Positions 32,920 through 42,648 are shown, numbered from the stretch's first letter. The stretch: DNA of 64,000 nucleotides from Flavobacterium sp. SLB02 (GCF_009664855.1 NZ_CP045928.1:1325049-1389048), one strand, 5' to 3'. The notes: generated from the sequence alone by a model not told the origin. Made by a program: numbers and translations.

Positions 32920-35391
32920 ATGGAGAGAAAGATGGAGGATGTGCTGCCCATTATGGACGTGGAGCATGATTGTATAGTATCAAAGCATGGAGATATAACT
33001 ATTGTATTTAAGGTGGAACTCCCAGAGATTTTCACCCTCTCGGACCAGGAATATGAAGCCTTCCATCAGTCGTGGATAAAGGCCCTGAAAGTGCTTCCAA
33101 AATTTTGTGTTTTTCACAAGCAGGACTGGTTTTTAGAGAGTAATTACAAGGCTGACTTTACAAAAGAGGACAGTAGTTTTCTAAGTAGATCCAGTGAGCG
33201 ATTCTTTAACGGGCGCCCTTTTTTGGATCACTCCTGTTATATTATGCTTACCAAAAAGCCTCTGGGAAGGAAAACTTCGAGTTCCCTGTTTTCAAACCTT
33301 ATCAGGCATTCCATAGTGCCCCAGGAGACCCTGAGCTTTGAGCTCCTTGAGGATTTTATGGATAGCGCAGGCCAGTTCAAACGCATTATGGAGGACAGTG
33401 GGTTTGTAAAGCTCACGCGTCTGGATAATAATGCCCTTAAGAGCCAGAGCAGAAAAATGGGCCTTGTTGAACAGTATTGTTTTTTATCCCAGGATGCAGA
33501 TTCCTTTGTCTATCAGGATGTGAAGTTTGACAAGGGCCTTGAGGTCGGAGACAAGCATTGCCAGCTCTTTACCCTGGGGGATGCCGCTGATCTTCCTGCC
33601 CTTTGCGGCTCGAGAATCAATTTTGACCGCTATTGCAGCGATAAAACAAAATTCAGTGTGGGTTTTGCCTCAACCCTTGGCCAGCTCTTATCGTGCAATC
33701 ATATCTATAACCAGTACATTTTTATAGAGGATGCCCAGAGAACCATTCAGAAACTCGAGAGCAAAAGACTGCGCCTGCAATCCCTATCGGCCTATAGCCG
33801 TGAGAACATGATAGCGCGGGATGCCACCAATGATTTTTTAAACGAGGCTATTGCCCAGCAAAGGCTCCCGGTAAAGGCGCATTTTAATGTACTGGCCTGG
33901 TCTACAGATAAAGAAGAGCTCAAGGAAGTCAAAAACAAAGTCATATCAGCCCTGGCCCAGATGGATGCGGCCGCCAAGCAGGAAACTGTTGGGGCACCCC
34001 AGATATATTGGGCTGGAATACCCGGTAATGAGGCAGATTTCCCCATGAATGATACCTTTGACACCTTCATTGAACAGGCTGCTTGTTTTCTGAGTATGGA
34101 AACCTCCTACCGCTCCTCGCTTAGTCCTGTAGGGATAAGACTTGGAGACCGACAGACAGGAAAACCCGTGCATGTGGATATTAGTGATGAGCCCATGAAA
34201 ATGGGCATCTGTACCAATCGCAATAAGTTCATATTGGGGCCTTCGGGAAGCGGCAAATCCTTTTTTACCAATCATATGGTCCGGAGCTATTATGAGCAAG
34301 GAACCCATATTGTTCTGGTGGATGTCGGGCACAGCTACAAGGGACTGTGTGATATGGTGGGCGGGTATTATTTTACCTATGATGAGCATAATCCCATCCG
34401 GTTTAATCCTTTTTATATAGGCGATGGAGATAGCCTGGATACCGAGAAAAAAGAAAGTATTAAAACCCTGCTTTTGGCGCTGTGGAAAAAAGATGATGAG
34501 ACTTTCAACAGGAGTGAGTATGTGGCCCTGTCTAATTCCCTACAGCTCTACTATGAGAAACTGGAGAAAAACACTGAGATATTTCCCTGTTTTAATAGTT
34601 TTTATGAATTCCTGAAAGAGGATTTTGTGCCGATTCTGGAAAGCGACAAGGTAAAGGACAAGGATTTTGATGTCAATAACTTTCTCTATGTGCTGCGTCC
34701 CTATTACAAAGCAGGCGAGTTTGATTATCTATTAAATGCCACAGAGAATCTGGACCTTTTAAAAGAAAGGCTCATTGTCTTTGAACTGGATAACATTAAA
34801 GACCATCCGATTCTTTTTCCCGTGGTGACCATTATTATCATGGAGGTATTTATCAGCAAGATGAGAAAACTCAAAGGTGTGCGCAAGATGATTCTAATTG
34901 AGGAGGCATGGAAGGCCATTGCCCGCGAGGGTATGGCCGAATATATACGATATCTTTTTAAGACCGTTCGCAAATTCTTTGGCGAGGCCATTGTGGTGAC
35001 TCAGGAGGTGGAAGATATTATCTCTTCTCCCATAGTCAAGCAGGCCATTATCAATAGCAGTGATTGCATTATACTGCTGGACCAGAGCAAGTACCAAAAT
35101 AAATTCGAGCAGATTCAGGAGCTTTTGGGACTCACTGACAAAGCAAAGGCACTGGTGCTCTCGGTGAACAAGAGTAATGATCCCGATAAAAAGTATAAGG
35201 AGGTTTTCATATCATTAGGGGGCATTATATCGAAAGTATTTCGAACTGAAGTGTCGCTTGAAGAGTATTATTGCTATACAACCGAGGAGCCTGAAAAAGT
35301 AAAGGTGCAGCAGTATGCCAGAAAATTCGGGGGTGATATTAAAAGAGGCATCGCCGCGCTGGCCCAAGAGATGAGAAACCAAATCAAATAA
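32920..35391 (+). CDS. traG: Conjugation ATPase TraG (VirB4 type)
   Basis: An 823-residue ATPase that powers pilus assembly and transfer. Walker A is GPSGSGKSFF at residues 440-449, Walker B is MILIEEAWKA near 656, and a further motif VVTQEVEDIISS follows. The N-terminal ~400 residues match the DUF3875/VirB4 N-domain (MDVEHDCIVSKHGDITIVFK). Length and composition are as expected for CTnDOT TraG. The start is ATG at 32920. This is not the VirD4 coupling protein, although that shares the name in other systems. Confidence 0.95.
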   Translation: MERKMEDVLPIMDVEHDCIVSKHGDITIVFKVELPEIFTLSDQEYEAFHQSWIKALKVLPKFCVFHKQDWFLESNYKADFTKEDSSFLSRSSERFFNGRPFLDHSCYIMLTKKPLGRKTSSSLFSNLIRHSIVPQETLSFELLEDFMDSAGQFKRIMEDSGFVKLTRLDNNALKSQSRKMGLVEQYCFLSQDADSFVYQDVKFDKGLEVGDKHCQLFTLGDAADLPALCGSRINFDRYCSDKTKFSVGFASTLGQLLSCNHIYNQYIFIEDAQRTIQKLESKRLRLQSLSAYSRENMIARDATNDFLNEAIAQQRLPVKAHFNVLAWSTDKEELKEVKNKVISALAQMDAAAKQETVGAPQIYWAGIPGNEADFPMNDTFDTFIEQAACFLSMETSYRSSLSPVGIRLGDRQTGKPVHVDISDEPMKMGICTNRNKFILGPSGSGKSFFTNHMVRSYYEQGTHIVLVDVGHSYKGLCDMVGGYYFTYDEHNPIRFNPFYIGDGDSLDTEKKESIKTLLLALWKKDDETFNRSEYVALSNSLQLYYEKLEKNTEIFPCFNSFYEFLKEDFVPILESDKVKDKDFDVNNFLYVLRPYYKAGEFDYLLNATENLDLLKERLIVFELDNIKDHPILFPVVTIIIMEVFISKMRKLKGVRKMILIEEAWKAIAREGMAEYIRYLFKTVRKFFGEAIVVTQEVEDIISSPIVKQAIINSSDCIILLDQSKYQNKFEQIQELLGLTDKAKALVLSVNKSNDPDKKYKEVFISLGGIISKVFRTEVSLEEYYCYTTEEPEKVKVQQYARKFGGDIKRGIAALAQEMRNQIK

Positions 35392-35398
35392 AGAAAAA

Positions 35399-36088
35399 AT
35401 GAAAACAAGCTCAAAAATAATTATGGGGCTGCTGTGTCTATTTTTAGTAAGCAGCCCGGTGCGAGCCTCCAGTAATATTGTGGCGCTTCCCATCCTGGAA
35501 ATAGTAAAAGCCGTTACCAAAAAAGTGATCAAGGCCATTGATCTGAGGATACAGCGACTCCAGAACAAAACTATCTGGCTTCAAAACGCGCAAAAACAAA
35601 TTGAGAATATCCTATCTAAATTAAAACTAGAACAGATCTCAGAATGGACCCAAAAACAGCGTGATCTCTATAAGGACTACTATCAGGAGCTTATGAGGGT
35701 AAAATCAGCCATTACCTATTACAAGCGCATTAAAGAAATCACCGCCAAAGAGACCAGGCTAATCTCCGAGTATGAAAGGGCCTGGTACCTCATTAGGCAG
35801 GATAATCATTTTAATGCCTCAGAGCTGGATTATATGCAAGGGATATACTCAGGCATTTTAGGGGAAAGTGCTCAGAACATCGATCAGATTTTTTTGGTAC
35901 TGGATTCTTTTACCACCCAGATGAGCGATCTTAAAAGGCTTGAGATTATCAACAATGCCGCTGATCGGATCGATGATAATTATGATAGCCTGATGCTATT
36001 CAATAGGCAAAATATGATGCTGCGCCTTCAAAGGGCCAGAGCGAGTAATGATGTAAATAAAGTCAAGGAGTTTTACGCAGTTCCCTAA
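35399..36088 (+). CDS. TraI-type secreted helical conjugation protein (VirB5-like), paralogue 1
   Basis: A 229-residue protein with a signal peptide (LLCLFLVSSPVRA) and then an all-helical body. RLQNKTIWLQNAQKQIENIL near residue 55 and QISEWTQKQRDLYKDYYQEL are typical of Bacteroidetes TraI proteins. It is related in its second half to the two genes that follow. The shared pattern is Y-x-x-(I/V)-x-E/D-I, then a short (F/L)xxxE(I/L)xx(I/M/F), and an ending of (I/L)QRAR-x-SNDV/I. It starts 7 bases after traG and is expected to act in the periplasm. Confidence 0.8.
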   Translation: MKTSSKIIMGLLCLFLVSSPVRASSNIVALPILEIVKAVTKKVIKAIDLRIQRLQNKTIWLQNAQKQIENILSKLKLEQISEWTQKQRDLYKDYYQELMRVKSAITYYKRIKEITAKETRLISEYERAWYLIRQDNHFNASELDYMQGIYSGILGESAQNIDQIFLVLDSFTTQMSDLKRLEIINNAADRIDDNYDSLMLFNRQNMMLRLQRARASNDVNKVKEFYAVP

Positions 36089-36100
36089 TAGAGGTAAATC

Positions 36101-36715
36101 ATGAAAAAGTTAGTTGTAGTAGTCGTACTGGTGGGAGTTTCTTTTCAAAACCTGCAGGCTCAGGCCAAGTGGCGCAAGGAATTGCTATTGCAGATCGCGG
36201 CTCTTCAGGTGTATATGGATTATGCTAAAAAAGGATACAATGTTGCCAGAAAAGGGCTGAATTTCATAGGTGATCTCAAAAAAGGAGAAGTGAGCCTGCA
36301 TGGTGATTATTTGGCCTCGCTAAAGAAAATAAACCCCAAGATAAAAAAATATTCCAGGGTGGCAGAAATTATAGCACTGCAGTTAAGGATCATTAAAATT
36401 TCCAATAATACGCTAAGGGGCTTGAGACAGGATGATCTTTTTCATGGCGATGAAATTGATTTTATACAAAGATCCTTTGAGGGTTTGTTTGAGAATTGCA
36501 ACAGTACCCTGGATGCGCTTTTACGGCTTAGCGGTAATGACAAGCTGGAGATGAAAGATGATGAGCGCCTGGAGCGTATCGATGCGCTATACGCAACGAT
36601 GGTATCTGATTATGAGTTCTCTTTGGCCTTTAGTCACCAGGCCAAGATGCTTGCTTTGTGGAAAGCCAAGCAGAGAAATAATATTATTTGGAGCCGCACT
36701 TTAAATGGATTATAA
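36101..36715 (+). CDS. Secreted helical conjugation protein, paralogue 2
   Basis: A 204-residue protein. The signal peptide ends near LQAQAKW. The mature part shares the layout of its neighbours: YSRVAEIIALQLRIIKIS, FHGDEIDFIQRSFEGLFENC, KDDERLERIDALYATMV. It is similar in length and pattern to the gene at 36726 and more distantly to 35399. Some annotation pipelines call this type TerB-like, but tellurite resistance is not supported. Its end overlaps the upstream in-frame extension of the next gene. Confidence 0.75.
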   Translation: MKKLVVVVVLVGVSFQNLQAQAKWRKELLLQIAALQVYMDYAKKGYNVARKGLNFIGDLKKGEVSLHGDYLASLKKINPKIKKYSRVAEIIALQLRIIKISNNTLRGLRQDDLFHGDEIDFIQRSFEGLFENCNSTLDALLRLSGNDKLEMKDDERLERIDALYATMVSDYEFSLAFSHQAKMLALWKAKQRNNIIWSRTLNGL

Positions 36716-36725
36716 AATTGATAGG

Positions 36726-37364
36726 ATGAGAAAACTAATTCTACAAATAACTCTGGCAATAACAATCTTATTGCCTGTAAAAGCCCAGGCTCAGTCTCAG
36801 GAGATCCAGCAGCTTGTTTTAAATATTGAAAAGCTAAGCCAGTTCAAAGGGATCCTTAAAGACATGAAAAAAGGCTATGATATTTTATCAGGGGGCTACA
36901 ACGCGGTAAGGGATCTCTCCCAGGGAAATTTCACCTTGCATAAGAGGTTTTTAGATGCGCTTTTTCAGGTGAGTCCTCTGGTGAGAAATTACAAAAAAGT
37001 TGGGGATATTATCACATTCCAGGTCCTGCTGGTAAAGGAAAGTAAGGCAGCTTTTGTTCGCTACAGCAAAAGTAGGAGTTTTACACCCCAAGAGATCACT
37101 TACTTTGAAAAAGTGTATGAGAATTTGCTGGGCCAGAGCCTTAGAAATCTCGATGAACTCTTGATGATCCTCAGCGCTAACACGCTCAGGATGTCCGATG
37201 ATGAAAGGCTGCAGGCCATTGATAGGATCTATGCTCAGATGCAAGATAAACTGCTTTTTATGAGAAATTTTAATGCCTCTTCCAATGTGCTGGTCATCCA
37301 AAGGGCTAGGGAATCTAATGATATCAGTACAGCCCGCGCAATCCAGGGCCTTAAAAACCAATAA
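36726..37364 (+). CDS. Secreted helical conjugation protein, paralogue 3
   Basis: 212 residues from ATG at 36726 (MRKLILQITLAITILLPVKA, a clean signal peptide). An upstream ATG at 36705 would add seven charged residues before the signal and overlap the preceding gene, so it is less likely. The body repeats the paralogue pattern: YKKVGDIITFQVLLVKES, FTPQEITYFEKVYENLLGQS, SDDERLQAIDRIYAQM, VLVIQRARESNDI. Triple copies of one conjugation gene are unusual. Confidence 0.78.
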   Translation: MRKLILQITLAITILLPVKAQAQSQEIQQLVLNIEKLSQFKGILKDMKKGYDILSGGYNAVRDLSQGNFTLHKRFLDALFQVSPLVRNYKKVGDIITFQVLLVKESKAAFVRYSKSRSFTPQEITYFEKVYENLLGQSLRNLDELLMILSANTLRMSDDERLQAIDRIYAQMQDKLLFMRNFNASSNVLVIQRARESNDISTARAIQGLKNQ

Positions 37365-37373
37365 GTAATCTAT

Positions 37374-38576
37374 ATGTTGAAATTCAGTAAAAGGAGTTGC
37401 TTTATACTGGGAGCATTTATGGTGTCCTTTACCCTGCAGGCGCAAGGGGCAAGGGGTAATTCAAAAGGGTTGCACCAGATACTCGAGCAGCTCTACGATG
37501 AGATGATGCCCCTTTGCAGTAACCTTATGGCAACAGGGCAGGGAATTGCAGGTTTTGCCGCCATTTGGTATATCGCCGCGCGCGTCTGGAAGCATATCGC
37601 AAGGGCCGAGGCCATAGATTTTTATCCGCTTTTCCGGCCCTTTGTCATTGGCTTTTGTATTATGATTTTCCCATCGGTTCTTGGCCTTATCAACGGGGTG
37701 ATGAAGCCTACAGTCACTGCCACCTCCGCGATGGTAGAAGGATCCAATAAAGCCATTGAAGTTCTTTTAAAAGAGAAAGAAAAAGCCATCAAGCAAACCG
37801 ACCCCTGGAAAATGTATGTGGGGGAGACAGGAGCGGGTAATCGCGAGCAGTGGTATAGGTATACCACCCATGGCGGGGATCCTGCCGATGAAGGGGTCAT
37901 TGCTGGTATTGGAAATGATGTGAAATTTGCCATGGAAAAAGCCTCGTACAATTTTAGAAATTCGGTAAAGGAATGGATGAGCGAGGTTTTGTACGTCCTC
38001 TTTGAAGCGGCAGCGCTCTGCATTGATACCCTTCGCACCTTTCAGCTGGTGGTATTATCTATACTGGGGCCTTTGGTATTTGGAATTGCTGTATTTGATG
38101 GCTTTCAGCATACTCTGACCATTTGGCTGGCGCGTTATATCAATATTTATTTGTGGCTTCCCGTGGCCAATATTTTTGGAAGTATTATAGGCAAGATACA
38201 GGAGCAGATGCTAAAGCTTGATATTGCGCAGGTCAATCAAGGCGGGGATACTTTTTTTAGCAGGACCGATATGGCTTACCTTATTTTTATAATCATCGGC
38301 ATTATTGGTTATTTCACCGTACCCTCGGTGGCCAATTACATTGTGCACGCCGCAGGGGGTGATGCCCTTTCTCAAAGAGCAACCAACCTGTTTTACAGCA
38401 CTGCCAGTGCAGGAGATAACAGAACCATACAAGGAAATGCAATGGTGATGGATGTCATGGGAGATGCCCCGGGCAGAATGTCTCAGAGCATGTCCTCCTC
38501 ATCGGGGAGTTCTGCTTACTTTGAGGAAAAAGGAAATTATATGTCCCAGAGATTAAAAGGAAATTCCAAATCATAA
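37374..38576 (+). CDS. traJ: Conjugation protein TraJ (VirB6-like channel component)
   Basis: A 400-residue polytopic inner-membrane protein. An N-terminal hydrophobic segment is followed by SNLMATGQGIAGFAAIWYIA, FRPFVIGFCIMIFPSVLGLI and several more helices (LVVLSILGPLVFGIAVFDGF, MAYLIFIIIGIIGYFTVPSV). The central part ETGAGNREQWYRY and the conserved YINIYLWLPVANIFGSIIG match TraJ of Bacteroidetes elements. The C-terminal ~40 residues are soluble and Ser/Gly-rich. It follows the triplet of VirB5-like genes, the normal place for TraJ. Confidence 0.9.
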   Translation: MLKFSKRSCFILGAFMVSFTLQAQGARGNSKGLHQILEQLYDEMMPLCSNLMATGQGIAGFAAIWYIAARVWKHIARAEAIDFYPLFRPFVIGFCIMIFPSVLGLINGVMKPTVTATSAMVEGSNKAIEVLLKEKEKAIKQTDPWKMYVGETGAGNREQWYRYTTHGGDPADEGVIAGIGNDVKFAMEKASYNFRNSVKEWMSEVLYVLFEAAALCIDTLRTFQLVVLSILGPLVFGIAVFDGFQHTLTIWLARYINIYLWLPVANIFGSIIGKIQEQMLKLDIAQVNQGGDTFFSRTDMAYLIFIIIGIIGYFTVPSVANYIVHAAGGDALSQRATNLFYSTASAGDNRTIQGNAMVMDVMGDAPGRMSQSMSSSSGSSAYFEEKGNYMSQRLKGNSKS

Positions 38577-38590
38577 AACCAATAGAAAAG

Positions 38591-39211
38591 ATGTTTACCA
38601 AAATGAAAAATATCGATACCGCCTTTGGCTATGTGCGCGGCTTTACTATGCTAATTATTGTGGGGTGTATTGTAATTTGCTGCTATACCCTGCATAAAAG
38701 TTTTACCACTGTAAGTCTATTGCAGGACAAGGTGTATATCCTGGCCAACGGTAAAGCTCTGGAGGCTTACGCCTCGGAGAGGAAAGACAATGTTGTGGTG
38801 GAGGCGCGTGATCACGTAAAGACTTTCCATAGTTATTTCTTTACCCTTGATCCCGATGATAAGGTGATCAAAACAAACATTACAAGGTCGCTTTACCTGG
38901 CCGATAAGAGTGCCAAGAGGATCTACGATGATCTGAGAGAGAACGGTTACTACTCGGGAATTATCTCGGGAAATATTAGCCAGAGCATTACCATTGATAG
39001 TATCCAGATTGATTTGAGGCAGTATCCGTACTTCTTTAAATGTTTTGCCAGACAAAAAATAGTCCGTTCCACGAGTGTTGTCAACCGGAGTCTTATCACA
39101 GAGGGGAATTTAAGAAACGTATCGAGAAGTGATAATAATCCGCATGGCTTTTTAATAGAGCGCCTCAGTACCCTGGAGAACAAAGATCTCAGTATGGAGA
39201 CCCGAAAATAA
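38591..39211 (+). CDS. traK: Conjugation protein TraK (VirB8-like)
   Basis: A 206-residue protein with one N-terminal transmembrane helix (LIIVGCIVICCYTLH) and a periplasmic domain. MKNIDTAFGYVRGFTM and the body EARDHVKTFHSYFFTLDPDD are TraK family features. VirB8-type proteins organise the inner-membrane complex. The gene starts 14 bases after traJ. Confidence 0.92.
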   Translation: MFTKMKNIDTAFGYVRGFTMLIIVGCIVICCYTLHKSFTTVSLLQDKVYILANGKALEAYASERKDNVVVEARDHVKTFHSYFFTLDPDDKVIKTNITRSLYLADKSAKRIYDDLRENGYYSGIISGNISQSITIDSIQIDLRQYPYFFKCFARQKIVRSTSVVNRSLITEGNLRNVSRSDNNPHGFLIERLSTLENKDLSMETRK

Positions 39212-39217
39212 AAAGTG

Positions 39218-39676
39218 ATGGAACCTTGGTTTAAAAAACGTATCAATAGCAAAGGAACTAACAGGTATTATGAGCTTTTAAAACAGAAGTGGGCCAGAGA
39301 AATGAGCCGTATTACCTCAGGGTTATCCAGAGAAAAGCTCATTGTGTTTTTGCTTGTATTTACAGGGCTTAGTAGCGCGATTAGTTTGGTTATCCTCTAC
39401 AGGGGGCTTGTTTCAGGTACCTCTTCTGTTATCTCTATGGATCGGATCTCTGAGCGGATACAGCCCCATGAGAGAGTGATAAAAATAGAAAGAAAATCTT
39501 TTTTTATCTCACCGGCGGAATATAAAAGCATCACTGGCGCGCGGCAGTACCTGGATAGTCTAAAGGCAAGCGCGGAAGGTAAAACATCATATGATAATAT
39601 TATGCATAGGCGTCCGGGACTTCTGGACAGCCTGATTTTTATTGAAAATTATTATAAGTCCAATGTAAAAGAGTAA
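39218..39676 (+). CDS. TraL-position membrane protein of the conjugation operon
   Basis: 152 residues from ATG at 39218 (a GTG three bases earlier is in frame). It is short, with one transmembrane helix (LIVFLLVFTGLSSAISLVIL, about residues 44-63) and a charged C-terminal region. In CTnDOT the small TraL lies between TraK and TraM, and this gene is in the same place, but no sequence signature was recognised. Assignment is by position only. Confidence 0.6.
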   Translation: MEPWFKKRINSKGTNRYYELLKQKWAREMSRITSGLSREKLIVFLLVFTGLSSAISLVILYRGLVSGTSSVISMDRISERIQPHERVIKIERKSFFISPAEYKSITGARQYLDSLKASAEGKTSYDNIMHRRPGLLDSLIFIENYYKSNVKE

Positions 39677-39680
39677 GGCC

Positions 39681-40967
39681 ATGGAGAGAAAAACAATTTC
39701 AATTAAAGAGTTAAAAAAACGAAAAATGCTACTGGTACTCCCTTTATTGGCCCTGCCCTTTATAACGCTCTTATTCTGGAGTCTGGGTGGGGGAAAAGAG
39801 CCAACTATAAGTGCAGAGACACTAGAGAAAAGGAAATTCAATACCGCACTTCCTGGCCCTGAGTTCAAAGAAGAGATGACCTTGGACAAATTGAGTTATT
39901 ACCAGAGGGCTGCTATGGATTCGCTAAAAAGAAGCGAACAAATGAGAAAGGATCCCAACTACTCCAGTACCCTTTTAATAGGTGATTCCATCTCTGGATG
40001 GTCAAAAGGGCCCGAGATGAGAAGTTTTCCAAGAGGCAAGTCGGGCCTTAACACCTTCTCATACCAGGATCAGAACACGAAAAAGGTATATCAAAAATTA
40101 CAGGCACTTCAAAAAGCCATTGAGCAGCCCGGTGTGGGGGAGAAGCAAGAGCACGACATGCGCGAGTTTGAACACTACGGCTCATCGTCTGAGTCAGAAG
40201 ACATGAGAAAACTCGAGCAGCTAATCTCGGTTATGGGTCAGCCTCAAGGGGAGGATCCCGAGCTCAGGCAATTAGGGGGAATACTTGAAAATATTCTCGA
40301 TATTCAGCATCCGGCCCGCATGCAGGAAAAATTAAACAAGGCCTCTGAGGGTAGAAAAGAAAAAGCGCTCAGAGTGGTGCGCAAAAATGGGCAAAATAAT
40401 CTTGCTGCAATCGATAATTATGTGGGCAATGAGCAGATGGCTTTACAATCCAATTCATTTTATTCCCTTCAGCAAGTAGATACAACACATCAGGGGCAAA
40501 ATGCCATTGAGGCGGTGATACATCTCACCCAGAGTATTGTAGACGGATCGCTAGTGAAACTGCGCCTGTGCAATGAGGTCTTAATTCGAGGTGTAGAGAT
40601 TCCAAGAAACAGTTTTTTGTTTGGAACGGCCCTTTTAAAAGCAGAGCGATTAGAAATTAAAATTACCAATATAAAATATGGCAATTCGATTTTTCCCGTT
40701 GAACTCGTCGTGTATGACCTGGACGGTATTGAGGGGATTTACATACCCGGGGCCATTAACCGCGATGTGGCCAAAGCCTCTGCAGATCGCTCCATCCAGA
40801 CCCTGGGGGTAGCATCTCTTACGGACTCCTGGGGAGCACAGGCAGCCGGTATGGGTATTGAAGCTGCCAAGAGCCTGATGAGTAAAAAAGTAAAACTTAT
40901 AAAAGTCATGGTAAAGGCAGGCTACCGGGTGCTTTTATATGACAAAAAGCAAAATAATTCCCATTGA
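39681..40967 (+). CDS. traM: Conjugation protein TraM (VirB10-like)
   Basis: A 428-residue protein with one N-terminal transmembrane helix (MLLVLPLLALPFITLLFW, about 14-31). A long, charged, helical middle part follows, then a C-terminal beta domain with VIHLTQSIVDGSLVKLRLCN, VEIPRNSFLFGTALLKAERL and VELVVYDLDGIEGIYIPGA. This is the TraM pattern. VirB10-type proteins span the envelope. It is followed, with overlap, by traN. Confidence 0.92.
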   Translation: MERKTISIKELKKRKMLLVLPLLALPFITLLFWSLGGGKEPTISAETLEKRKFNTALPGPEFKEEMTLDKLSYYQRAAMDSLKRSEQMRKDPNYSSTLLIGDSISGWSKGPEMRSFPRGKSGLNTFSYQDQNTKKVYQKLQALQKAIEQPGVGEKQEHDMREFEHYGSSSESEDMRKLEQLISVMGQPQGEDPELRQLGGILENILDIQHPARMQEKLNKASEGRKEKALRVVRKNGQNNLAAIDNYVGNEQMALQSNSFYSLQQVDTTHQGQNAIEAVIHLTQSIVDGSLVKLRLCNEVLIRGVEIPRNSFLFGTALLKAERLEIKITNIKYGNSIFPVELVVYDLDGIEGIYIPGAINRDVAKASADRSIQTLGVASLTDSWGAQAAGMGIEAAKSLMSKKVKLIKVMVKAGYRVLLYDKKQNNSH

Positions 40968-40984
40968 ACACTAAATTGAAAGAG

Positions 40985-41818
40985 ATGAAAAATAGAAATT
41001 TATGGTTTGCGCCCTTTATGGCTTTGATCTCAATGACAGTCTTTGGACAGAGAGGCAGTAGTCAGGCTGAATTTAAAAATCTGCAAATAGCCCAGATGAA
41101 GACCACCAGTGTGGTTTTTCCTTATCCCATCAAGAGCATCGATAAGGGAAGCTCGCAAGTATTAATACAAAAGGCCAAAGGGGTAGAGAATATCCTTTTG
41201 GTGAAAGCCGGTAAAGAGAATTTCTCACAGACCAATCTAACAGTTGTAACCACAGAGGGCAATCTCTACGGCTTTATTTTGAATTACGATGAGCAGTGTC
41301 CTGATCTGAATTTTTTGGTACAGAGCGCATCAGCGTTAAATGACGATATTGTTTTTAGCCTTGATAATGAAAATCAAAAAAAAATACAGCAGTATGCCCA
41401 GTTGGCCCTGATGAAAAAGAGAAAACTAATTGGGATAAGTAAGAGCAAGTTTGATATCAGCCTTCGCCTTACAGGGGTATACATTCATCAGGATGTCATC
41501 TACCTAAGGCTTTTATTGGGTAACAAATCCAAAATTAATTTTGATATCGACCAGCTGCGCTTTTTTATCGGTGACCAGCGCAAGTCCACCCGCACGGCAT
41601 CCCAGGAAATTGAAATGAGTCCCCTTCTGCTCACCTCAGAGCTGATCAAAATCCCTGAGAGATCGGAGCTTTCCCTTGTTTGCGCCTTGCCTAAGTTTAC
41701 TATCGGTGAGAGAAAATACCTCACCGTAGAGCTTCTGGAGAAAAACGGCCAGAGACAACTGGGACTTGATATTAAAGATCACCAGCTAATGGATCTTGAA
41801 ATACTCGGAGCCCTGTAA
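40985..41818 (+). CDS. traN: Conjugation protein TraN (DUF4138, VirB9-like)
   Basis: 277 residues from ATG at 40985, chosen because it starts a signal peptide (NLWFAPFMALISMTVFGQ). The frame is open from a TTG at 40964 inside traM. IAQMKTTSVVFPYPIKSIDK and LVKAGKENFSQTNLTVVTTEGNLYGF are the DUF4138 hallmarks. LRLTGVYIHQDVIYLRLLLGNKS is in the C-terminal beta domain. It forms part of the outer-membrane core with TraM. Confidence 0.9.
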   Translation: MKNRNLWFAPFMALISMTVFGQRGSSQAEFKNLQIAQMKTTSVVFPYPIKSIDKGSSQVLIQKAKGVENILLVKAGKENFSQTNLTVVTTEGNLYGFILNYDEQCPDLNFLVQSASALNDDIVFSLDNENQKKIQQYAQLALMKKRKLIGISKSKFDISLRLTGVYIHQDVIYLRLLLGNKSKINFDIDQLRFFIGDQRKSTRTASQEIEMSPLLLTSELIKIPERSELSLVCALPKFTIGERKYLTVELLEKNGQRQLGLDIKDHQLMDLEILGAL

Positions 41819-41847
41819 GGAAAAACGAATTTTAAAACTTAAATATC

Positions 41848-42648
41848 ATGAATGAGAAAAATTTTGAGTACTTGAGCGATCAGCTCAAATACACCGGATT
41901 TGGTGAAGCATTGCAAATGGAATTAAAACAAAAACTTCACCAGCAAGAACCCTCTTTTACCTTGTACCATGAGACCTACTATGAGGATCGGGTAGCAAGG
42001 GCCACACTGAATTTCAATAAGGCTAAGCAAGGGGATCTTTATTTTTTTAACTCCTACACGGTAGAAGTTCAAAAAGAGAATATCCCAGATGTTCTGGAGC
42101 ATACCTTTTATATGGGAAAGACAGGCAATATTACCATGAAAGAGTCTTATAATCTTTTGATGGGAAGATCTGTTTATAAAGAACTGGCCAGCAAAGAGGG
42201 ACACACCTACAACGCCTGGGTGCAGATCGATTTTATACAGTGCGATGAAAATGAAAATTTTAAATTCAAACAGTACCATCAAAATTACGGCTATGACCTT
42301 GAGGCCACTCTTGATAAATATCCTATTAAGGAGCTAGGTAACGATATTTTTAAAGAGGATCTTTTGCGCTCCCTTAAAAGAGGGAATTTGCACCAGGTTA
42401 CTTTTTTAAGAGGGTCTGAGGAATCTAAGCTTTTTATAGAGGCCAGCCCACAATTTAAAACCATCGGAATTTACGATCAGGATCTAAAAAAACTCGATAA
42501 CCGCCATTACAAGGACATCGGACAGATTCTAGTGGTTTATGAAGAGGTAGGAGAGCATAAAAAAAAAAGCCAGCGACCCCAGAGCAGTGAGGATGAAGAA
42601 CCCAGAGAAGGGAGTAAGAGAAGACAAAAACGCGCCAATTCCCTCTAA
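41848..42648 (+). CDS. Unidentified protein downstream of the conjugation genes
   Basis: A 266-residue cytoplasmic protein without recognised motifs. It is charged, with aromatic-rich stretches (QGDLYFFNSYTVEVQKENIP, QYHQNYGYDLEATLDKYPIK). The last ~25 residues are Lys/Arg/Glu-rich (HKKKSQRPQSSEDEEPREGS), suggesting nucleic-acid contact or disorder. It starts 29 bases after traN and overlaps the next gene by about 55 bases. Similar genes occur on Bacteroidetes mobile elements as far as I recall, but no function is known to me. Confidence 0.7.
   Translation: MNEKNFEYLSDQLKYTGFGEALQMELKQKLHQQEPSFTLYHETYYEDRVARATLNFNKAKQGDLYFFNSYTVEVQKENIPDVLEHTFYMGKTGNITMKESYNLLMGRSVYKELASKEGHTYNAWVQIDFIQCDENENFKFKQYHQNYGYDLEATLDKYPIKELGNDIFKEDLLRSLKRGNLHQVTFLRGSEESKLFIEASPQFKTIGIYDQDLKKLDNRHYKDIGQILVVYEEVGEHKKKSQRPQSSEDEEPREGSKRRQKRANSL

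Noticed and set aside
36101..36715. Tellurite-resistance (TerB) function
   Set aside because: Only a loose annotation habit supports it. The gene is secreted, sits among conjugation genes and is paralogous to its TraI-like neighbours.
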